Assembly: GCA_014529385.2 (NCBI GenBank)
Contig: CM043954.1
Span: 5,969,306 to 6,033,305, forward strand
Length of the DNA stretch: 64,000 bases
Source: Adiantum capillus-veneris
Taxonomy: Eukaryota; Streptophyta; Polypodiopsida; Polypodiales; Pteridaceae
Direction of reading: 5' to 3'
Shown here: piece after piece, positions 56,291 through 64,000 of the stretch
Position numbering within the stretch: the stretch's first letter is position 1
How the letters are laid out: each line of letters starts with the position of its first letter
The notes under the pieces: model-generated
The model's input: only the letters and a program-made list of their open reading frames with translations
What the model was told of the DNA's origin: nothing
Database searches by the model: none
Translations under genes and position numbers: made by a program

Positions 56291-57976
56291 CCGAACGTTT
56301 CTTTGTGGCATAGCCGGTTAGGACATATGTCCAAGAAGGGAATGGAAATCTTGTCTCGTTCTGGTTATTTGCCTGGCTTTTCATTTAATGATTTTGAATT
56401 CTGTGAACATTGTCTGTATGGTAAGCAAACACAGCAGCCACATAAGCATAGAAGCAGTAGAAGAGATACACAGTTGGCACTTGTTCATAGTGATTTGTGT
56501 GGACCTATGCCTAACCTATCTCAAGGGGGAGCTTCTTACTTTATGACATTTATAGATGATTACTCGAGGAAAGTATGGGTTTACTTTCTCAAGCACAAGG
56601 ATGAAGCGTTTAGTGTTTTCAAAACGTTTGTGACACTTGTGGAGAATCAGAGTGGCAAGAAGCTTAAATGCTTACGCACTGACAATGGTGGAGAGTATGT
56701 TTCAAAGGCCTTTCAGGACTTTTGTGAGTCAAAAGGTATAAAACGTGAACTTACTGCTCCTTACAATCCTCCTCAAAATGGTGTTGCTGAGAGGATGAAT
56801 AGAACCATACAAGAGAAGGTCAGAAGTATGTTGTCTAATGCACAGCTGCCAAATGGGTTTTGGGCTGAAGCTGTATCAACAGCTGTTCATCTTGTAAATA
56901 GATCTCCTAGCAAGGTTTTGCAAAAGGATTCAGTGCCAGAGATGGTATGGTCAGGCAAAATGCCCTCATACAAGCATCTCAGAGTCTTTGGCTGTGAGGC
57001 ATATACTCACGTTCCAAAGGAATTTAGGAACAAACTTGAGCCAAAGAGTAGAAAGTGCATCTTTCTAGGCTATGGTAATTCTGGTGAGATGGGGTACAGA
57101 CTTTGGGATCCCGAATCCAGAAAGGTTGTCCGCAGCAAGGATGTTCACTTTAATGAATCCAAATATCATTCTAAACCAGAGAGGGTTGAGGAGATTAGAA
57201 GAGTTGTCTTCCAAGAAGATGGACCTGCACGTGCAAGACAAAATGTCAGGGCTCAAGAGGAGCAAGGACAGGATAGAGTGGAACCACAGGTTGTGGCTGA
57301 GCCTGAGCCACCTATTGTGCATAGATCTGGACGTGTCACGCGACCTCCTGATAGGTTTGTTCCATCTATGAACTATGTCATGTTGACTGATTGCAATGAG
57401 CCTTCATGTTACAAGGAAGCAGTGCAAATGAAGGACTCCGGGAATTGGCAATTGGCCATGCAGTCAGAGATGACAGCTCTGCATAAAAACAAGACATGGA
57501 AGTTGGTTAAATTACCACAGGGCAAAAAGTCTCTACCTTGTAAATGGGTTTACAGGTATAAGATCACCGCTCATGATAGTCAGCCAAAGTACAAAGCAAG
57601 GCTTGTTGCCAAGGGCTTTAAGCAAGAACAAGGCATCGACTTTGATGAAGTCTTCTCTCCGGTGGTCAAGATGACTACATTTAGATGCTTTCTTGCATTG
57701 GTTGCCATATTAGATTTGGTGTTGCACCAAATGGATGTCAAGACAACGTTCTTGCATGGTGATTTAGATGTGGAAATTTACATGCAGCAGCCAGAAGGGT
57801 TTGTTGAGAAAGGCAAGGAAGATTGGGTATGCCAGTTGTTAAAGAGTCTTTATGGCTTAAAAGAATCACCGAGGGCATGGTACCATAAATTCCACAAGTT
57901 TATGCTTTCTCAAGGCTACAAACGTAGTGAGTTCGATCACTGTCTATATAAAAAGAAGGCTAAGGATGGTAGCTGA
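56291..57976 (+). pseudogene. pol: Copia I integrase and reverse transcriptase N-terminal part
   Basis: The frame begins PNVSLWHSRLGHMSKKGMEI with the GAG-pre-integrase HHCC finger (H..H, then CEHCLYGKQ). The DDE core has HSDLCGPMP, LRTDNGGEYVS and NGVAERMNRTIQE. The Copia RT follows after a linker: MQSEMTALHKNKTWKLVKLP, ARLVAKGFKQEQGIDFDEVF, MDVKTTFLHGDLDVEIYMQQ (common form has AF for TF), and LYGLKESPRAWYHKF. A TGA at 57974-57976 stops it just before the catalytic motif. Confidence 0.96.
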
Positions 57977-58951
57977 CTGATCCTTATTTTGTATGTGGAT
58001 GACATGTTGATTGCTGGCAAGCACTTGGAAGAAATTTTAGCTTTGAAGTCAAAGATGGCAAAATCGTTTGACATGAAAGACATGGGTGAGGCAAGTCATA
58101 TACTTGGTATGTGCATTGAGAGAGACAGATCAAAGAAGTTGATTTGGTTATCTCAAACAGAGTATATTGACAAGGTTTTGCAACGTTTCAATATGGAGAA
58201 GGGAAAGGCATTGAGTGTTCCATTGCCACCATATGTGAAACTTAGCAAACAAGATTGTCCCGTGTCTGAGGAAGAACAGGCTGAAATGGATAAGATTCCA
58301 TATGCGTCTGCAGTGGGTAGTTTGATGTATGCAATGATTGCTACTCGCCCAGACATTGCATTTGCAGTGGGAGTAGTAAGTCGATACATGTCCAACCCAG
58401 GCAAGAAACATTGGGAGGCAGTGAAAGGAATATTGAGATACCTGAAAGCTACAAAGAGTATGTGTATATGCTATGGGAGTCAGGAGCTAAGTGTAAAGGG
58501 TTTTACAGACTCAGATTATGCAGGTGACTTAGACAACCGAAGGTCTACGTCAGGGTATGTCTTTACATTGGCTGGTGGAGCAGTATCATGGCATTTTAGA
58601 TTACAAGATTGTGTTACTCAGTCTACTACAGAGGCTGAATATGTTGCAGCATCAGAGGCATGCAAAGAATCAATTTGGATTAATCGACTAGTAACAGATT
58701 TGGGAATCAAAGAAGAGATGCATGTGTTATATTGTGATAGTCAAAGTGCTATACAATTGGCTCGCAATCCAGTTTATAACTCAAAGACAAAGCATGTGGA
58801 TGTGAAGTATCATTTCATCAGGGAAATGCTCGAGGATAAGCAACTTCAGCTTGTCAAAGTTCACACCACAGAAAATCCTGCTGATCTACTTACAAAAGGA
58901 CTTCCCTCAGAGAGCTTTGCGCATTTTCGCAAGCAGTTAGGTGTAGGGTAG
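57977..58951 (+). pseudogene. pol: Copia I RT catalytic motif and RNase H
   Basis: It continues in the same frame after TGA with LILYVDDMLIAGKHLEE (catalytic YVDD), MKDMGEASHILGMCIERDRS, SAVGSLMYAMIATRPDIAFA, and RNase H with TDSDYAGDLDNRRSTSGYVF, STTEAEYVAASEACKES and YCDSQSAIQLARNPV. It ends normally with GVG and TAG at 58949-58951. Confidence 0.96.
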
Positions 58952-59040
58952 TACATCACTTCTCTACATCTCTTGTATATTACCTTGTATAGTAGCTTCT
59001 CTCACACTTAAAGTACCACATTGGACTTTAAGTGGGAGGT

Positions 59041-59232
59041 TGTTGGGGTATAAAGCCCAATGTGGTCGCCCAGGTAAGTGGGCGGGCCGCCAGGTATGTA
59101 CACATATTCTTTTGTAAAAACCTAATAAGAACTCACTATGCTCTACACATTACAGTAGAGCGAGTTCACCACATCGTCGTGCTCTTCTTCTTGCACTCTC
59201 TCTCGCGTCGCACTTTCGCTCGTACTCCTTCA
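59041..59232 (+). repeat. 3' LTR of Copia I
   Basis: TGTTGGGGTATAAAGCCC to CGTACTCCTTCA, followed by GAGGT. Confidence 0.97.
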
Positions 59233-60071
59233 GAGGTGTGGGGTGGAAGCATCGGGAAGTCTACTTGGAAAGAGTTTGAGAATGTCCAAAAGCATTTTCT
59301 CACCAACTTTCTCCAAGTCAAGACACAAACACCCTACATGCTCTTACTTCTTGAGTCCGGTCGCTTCCCATTGAGGTCTTGGGCATGCAAAGGGTTGTGG
59401 AGTACATGCGTAAGACACAACGTAGCCCTTTGCATCGACTTCCTAGAATCGCATATGAAGCAAGTCAAAAGGTTCAAAAGACATGCAAGAGCAAAATACT
59501 AAGTTCGGGGTGGATGCTTGACATCAAGAAATGGTTTGGAAGATGGGATGCATGTCATTTGGTCAAGGATGCGTCTATCGACTCCCAAGTTAATGAGGCC
59601 TTCTTACAACGCCAATGTATCACGGCTTGGGAGAAATCCGGAGGTTCTCGCTTTAGCCATTACACCACACACGTTGCCCCAAACTACAAATCTCTCTTCT
59701 TCTCCAAACGAGGTAACCGAACCTATCCCTACATCCTTGAGCCCATCCCGTTGAGTGCGATCCGCACCATTGCCTCCATTCGTCTTAGCTCCCATTCTCT
59801 ACGTTGCGAGACAGGACGTTGGGGCACTGGCGAGGAGTGTCATCGACTTTGCACTTTATACCCTCGTCAAGTACGAGAGAGTGAGTACCACACACTACTT
59901 GAGTGCTCAGCTTTTGACCACATTAGGTCCTCTTTTCCCCACATATTCAGCCATGAGCTCTCCCTACATACCTTCCTCTCCCAACCACGATGTGGAATCT
60001 CTATTGCGACGCTCATTTCAGCCATATTTGAGCATCGAGAGTCACTTATGACCTCTACTCACACCACGTGA
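59233..60071 (+). pseudogene. LINE ORF2 C-terminal part with zinc-binding domain
   Basis: It continues ORF2 after Copia I with WGGSIGKSTWKEFENVQKHF, PYMLLLLESGRFPLRSWA. A frame change near 59400-59500 leads into 59379-60071. The end holds a reverse transcriptase zinc-binding pattern: Cys in LRCETGRWG, Cys in EECHRLCTLY, His in EYHTLLECSAFDHIR. It stops with TGA at 60069-60071. Confidence 0.88.
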
Positions 60072-60131
60072 CATGTTCATTTGGTCCCATAGGTCATATT
60101 TGACCTCCGAGGACGATAATAGAACTATCTC

Positions 60132-60535
60132 TGTGTGTGTGTGTGTTTTCGCGCGCGTACGCGTGCGCACAATGCCTACGCTTGCTTCATGCCCGCCCCA
60201 TTTTGCTCCTCTTGAATATACCACCATTCTCTAATCTTGCTTCTTCCTTATTCCCTCCTTTGATATTCCCACTTCACCTGAGTGTGTTTATAACACACAC
60301 AGAGCGGCTGCGCTCATCTTCACATCTTATTTTCACCTCTAATAATCCCAAAAATTTGCATAAATAGGACACTTACCTTCAAGATAGAGGGAGCTTCCTA
60401 TCAAACTAACTCAAAGTTCTACCCACAACCCACTTAATCTGAGTATGGGGATTTAGTCTTCTTCTTCCTCAATATCTCTGAGGCAACAATGACGTCCTGT
60501 AAGGGTGAGTAACTTCACACGACAAACATCTTGAC
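60132..60535. other. No gene seen; short TG run and palindromic CG stretch
   Basis: (TG)n at about 60132-60146 is followed by TTTTCGCGCGCGTACGCGTG-type alternating purine-pyrimidine sequence. Nothing else is recognised. Confidence 0.5.
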
Positions 60536-61690
60536 CTAAACATTTTTCTTTCTAGACATGGTCAATGTGTCCACATGCCGCAATAGGTCTGCTACACTGC
60601 TAGCACTATCCTCAATCCAAAACTCAACGAATAGCTTCCACATGAGCACATAGCCTAAGGCATCTTCCTTATCCAAGGAGACAAAATTGTTGTAGCATCG
60701 CTTTCCCACCTCAAGATTAGCATGAGTCGTACTATGTTCAAGTAATGAAGTCAAGCCTATGATGTCACGTGTTGGTGGCATACTTTGAAGTAGATCTTCA
60801 TCCTCTTTGATATGTCATGCCCAACCAAGAAGGTCTATTAAATAGTTGAAATGATCCAGTGCAGGAAGTACTCCCTTATCCTAATGCATCTTATGAAACA
60901 AAGACTTGCCCTCTCCTAATGAACCTGCATGACTGACGGTTGCAAAAAGACTGAGGAACGTGGTCTCATCTCGTTGCACACCTTCACTATGCATGCTATC
61001 GAATAGCTAATGCATTGCTTTACTATTGCCATGTTGTGCATATCATGCAATCATAGTATTCATGTCACCAAATCTCGGTTTTGCAAATGGCATGATAAGT
61101 AGCTAGCATTCTTCAAGTTTCCATAAATAACATACAAGTTAAAAAAGAGCTTTCAGTAATTTCATTTGCTTCAAAATTTAAGATTTGACAATCATATGAA
61201 AGAGTGTGTTGATTTGATCAACGGCTAAGATGTCATAGCAATACACAGAAAGGTTGCGCGATCAGGCTCTCGGTCTTCTAACTACATTTGGAGAATAATG
61301 CTGAAGCTTCTTCATTACAGAGGTGTTGAACATATCCTGTCTTCAGGGTGATCCATGACACAGTATCTCTCTTTGATAGCTTATCAAGCACTCGGTGAGC
61401 ATCCTTTAAATCATCGAATCGAGTGTGCATGTCAATTAAAGAGTTTGCTACCATAGTTTTACCTTCAAAACCCACAAACACAATGAAAGCATGGATTTCC
61501 AAACGGCTCTCTGCATCAGTAATGCCTGGCAAGCAAGCACTTAATAAGCTCGGAAATGTTGTCTGATCAGGATCGGTTGCCTTTCGGAAAATTTGAAATG
61601 TAGCCCACACTACATCCAGGAATTCCCAAAATGCTGCAAGATAATGAACTGGGGAACACATCCTCTCCATGATCCACCCAACAACAGAGG
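60536..61690 (-). pseudogene. PLS-type PPR protein pseudogene
   Basis: Pentatricopeptide repeat proteins bind organelle RNA. Minus-strand reading from 61670 gives TFPSLLSACLPGITDAESRL, ANSLIDMHTRFDDLKDAHRV and SKRDTVSWITLKTGYVQHLC, the usual L, S and P repeats. Further pieces downstream in other frames include FGDMNTMIA-like and DHFNYLIDLLG sequence, and 60781-60536 holds LTSLLEHSTTHANLEVGKRC, like the E domain region. Stops and frameshifts occur throughout. No DYW motif was found. It is the only trace of host coding sequence in the window; a processed origin is not excluded. Confidence 0.75.
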
Positions 61691-62500
<810 letters not shown>

Positions 62501-62716
62501 TGTTGGAATTAGGGTTGGAAGAAAACACACACGGTTTGGAGAAGACGAAGGAAGCTCAAGGCACACAACAGAGAGTGTATTACTTAGTGTGCAGTGGAAA
62601 GATAGATATCCCTAAAGTGATGGGCCTATATACAATGCACGGTGGAAAAAACCTCCTAGTGCCCCGATGGTCCTAAGTGTGTTCACACACATCACTACCA
62701 CATGCAAACGGTAACA
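62501..62716 (-). repeat. Probable 3' LTR of Copia H
   Basis: 216 bases with TGTT/AACA ends and an adjoining polypurine tract. No second LTR is available for comparison, so the outer end at 62501 is tentative. Confidence 0.6.
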
Positions 62717-62793
62717 AATACCCCCTGGGAGTGATGCGGTGAATGAGAGTTGGCACATAGAGTATAAGAAAGTGCCATGCCCTAAGGGCATGA

Positions 62794-64000
62794 TCAGTCC
62801 ACAAAGGGGAGTAAGCCCAAAGCTTTGCGAAAAGCTTCAACCTTCTCATGAGACAATGCCTTTGTGAAAATATCTGCAAGGTTTTCCTTTGTTGGCACAT
62901 AAGCCAAACTGATCTCTCCTTCTGAGAACCTCTCCCTGACATAGTGGTAATGCACATCAATGTGCTTCGTGCGATCATGAAAAAGTGGGTTCCTCAAAAC
63001 TGCCAATGTGCTCTAACTGTCATCGTAGATAGTGTTGGCAATGTCCTGCTTAACACCCAAATCAGTCATAAGCCGTTTGAGCCATACACACTCAATTGTA
63101 GCTGTGAAGACTGCCCTTTACCCAGCCTCATAACTAGAAGTGGCCACAGTAGGTTGCTTCTTGCTCAACCATGAGATACATGAAGTTCCGAGCATGAAAC
63201 AAAAACCACTCGTGGACACTCGCGTGTCAAAACAACCAGCCCAATCCGAGTCCAAAAAAGCATGTAAGTCTGGCGGCAATGATTTCCCCTTGGGATAAAA
63301 CAAGCCAAGATGTAAAGTACCACTCAAGTAGCAAAAAATCCTCTTGACAGCTTGCCAATGCTTAAACCTTGGGCTATGCATGAATCTGCTGACCTGTGAG
63401 ACTACAAATTGAATATCCGGCCTCGTGTTGCATACATAAATAAGGCAGCCAACAACAGTTTGGTAAAGAGTGACATCGACAGGATCACTAGCATCATGAA
63501 GACTCAAATTCAAACCCGTTTCCATGGGATTGGCAATAAGTTTGCAATCCTCAAGTCCAAACTTACATAGAAATGTCTCTATGTAACTTGTTTGACGCAA
63601 GGCAACACCACCATCACTTTTCTTAAATTGTATGCCCAAGTAATGATGCAACATCCCCAAATCTTTCATCTTGAAAGTAGCATTCAGATCAGACTTAAAT
63701 TTAGAAATATGTCTCTCATTTGGTCCAGTAATTAGCAAATCATCTACAGTGAGAAGTACATCACCCTCACGCTTTACATACAATGTGATTTTTGTTGAAT
63801 TGTTACGAAAGCCTCGTTTGACCAAATGAGTGTCAGCCTTCTGATACCAAGCACAAGGAGATCACTTCAACCCATACAAAGCTTTCTTACATTTGCACAA
63901 TTTATCCTCTTGTCCTTTCTTGACAAAACCACGAGGCTGCATTACATAAACTTCCTCAAATATGTTACCATTCAAGAAAGAAGTAACAATGTCTAACTGA
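62794..64000 (-). pseudogene. pol: Copia H reverse transcriptase and RNase H
   Basis: From the window edge the minus strand reads LDIVTSFLNGNIFEEVYVMQ and QPRGFVKKGQEDKLCKCKKA, with a stop after ALYGLK. The frame 63825-63118 follows with LLTVDDLLITGPNERHISKF, where the catalytic YVDD appears as TVDD, then MKDLGMLHHYLGIQFKKSDG, VGCLIYVCNTRPDIQFVVSQ and RNase H start LDSDWAGCFDTRVSTSGFCF. After a frame change at about 63115, RNase H ends in 63006-62794 (HDRTKHIDVHYHYVRERF, NLADIFTKALSHEKVEAF). Confidence 0.93.

Larger units (their letters stand above)
53683..59232 (+). mobile_element. Ty1/Copia element I, complete, TSD GAGGT
   Basis: LTRs of 192 bases each (53683-53874, 59041-59232) differ at six positions by my count. 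Duplications GAGGT lie at 53678-53682 and 59233-59237. The methionine-initiator primer site (TGGTATCAGAGC, 53877-53888) and the polypurine tract AAGTGGGAGGT (59030-59040) are in place. Gag-pol is a single frame except for one frameshift and two stops. It inserted into LINE ORF2. Confidence 0.98.
49990..60130 (+). mobile_element. L1-type LINE, split by Copia I
   Basis: The LINE has an ORF1 with coiled coil and RRM-like domain, and an ORF2 with endonuclease, reverse transcriptase and zinc-binding end. Copia I (53683-59232) interrupts ORF2 between YGVEV and WGGSI; without it the frame continues. The 5' end is uncertain (about 49990), and no clear poly-A tail or TSD was found at the 3' end (about 60072-60130, then a TG run). 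Stops make it inactive. Confidence 0.88.
62501..64000 (-). mobile_element. Ty1/Copia element H, 3' part, minus strand
   Basis: The element runs off the window end. Its 3' LTR is probably 62501-62716 (TGTTGGAATT to CGGTAACA on plus), next to the polypurine tract (TACCCCCTGGGA on plus, about 62719-62730). RNase H and RT lie at 62794-64000. It is a different family from Copia I. Confidence 0.88.

Overview
This window is a nuclear, repeat-rich land-plant sequence. It has Ty3/Gypsy chromoviruses, Ty1/Copia elements with methionine-initiator-type primer sites (TGGTATCAGAGC), an L1-type LINE, a hAT transposon with a BED finger and a GT-AG intron, hAT MITEs, long CT/TA microsatellites and a decayed PLS-type PPR gene. 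The PPR wording and the very dense nesting made me think of a fern or another seed-free plant; that is inference, not proof. I see no intact host gene, rRNA, tRNA or CRISPR array.

Layout. 1-2617 is the 3' part of a decayed Tat/Athila-like Gypsy element with extra reading frames after integrase and one LTR. From 2692 to about 40851 lies one old hAT element (minus strand) broken by nested insertions that I could order from target-site duplications (TSDs). Gypsy A (3248-13113, TSD CGTTC) sits in the hAT gene and itself holds a solo LTR (7778-8958, TSD AAGGA). A second solo LTR (E0, 13203-37282) also sits in the hAT gene. E0 is split by element EA (13942-36836, minus). The 5' LTR of EA is split by element EC (19004-35302, plus, TSD ATGAA). 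EC is split by Gypsy B (20918-32849, minus, TSD ATGAC). Gypsy B is split by element ED (25908-30311, plus, TSD CCCTG) and by a hAT MITE (23360-24002, TSD CTTCATGG). EA also took up a Gypsy solo LTR (16461-17082, TSD CTCCG) and a minisatellite-bearing insert (about 14501-15625). Removing the insertions restores an open hAT frame across both junctions.

40860-41499 is a second copy of the MITE. 42810-48230 is Gypsy F, a relative of B that lost most of its integrase and its 3' LTR and lies between two TA arrays. 49990-60071 is a LINE split by Copia I (53683-59232, TSD GAGGT). 60536-61690 is the PPR pseudogene. 62501-64000 is the 3' part of a second Copia element (minus) running off the window.

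The most interesting object is the E family (E0, EA, EC, ED and the solo LTRs). It is an LTR retrotransposon family with about 1.16-1.2 kb LTRs that begin with the palindrome TGTCACGTGACA, a methionine-initiator primer site and a polypurine tract, but no protease, reverse transcriptase, RNase H or integrase. Instead it carries one conserved reading frame of about 390 codons with a charged coiled coil, a His-Asp-rich repeat and a conserved C-terminal domain that I do not recognise. It must be mobilised in trans. The chromoviruses A, B and F and the Copia elements are possible but unproven helpers; B, F, Copia I and the E family share the same primer site.
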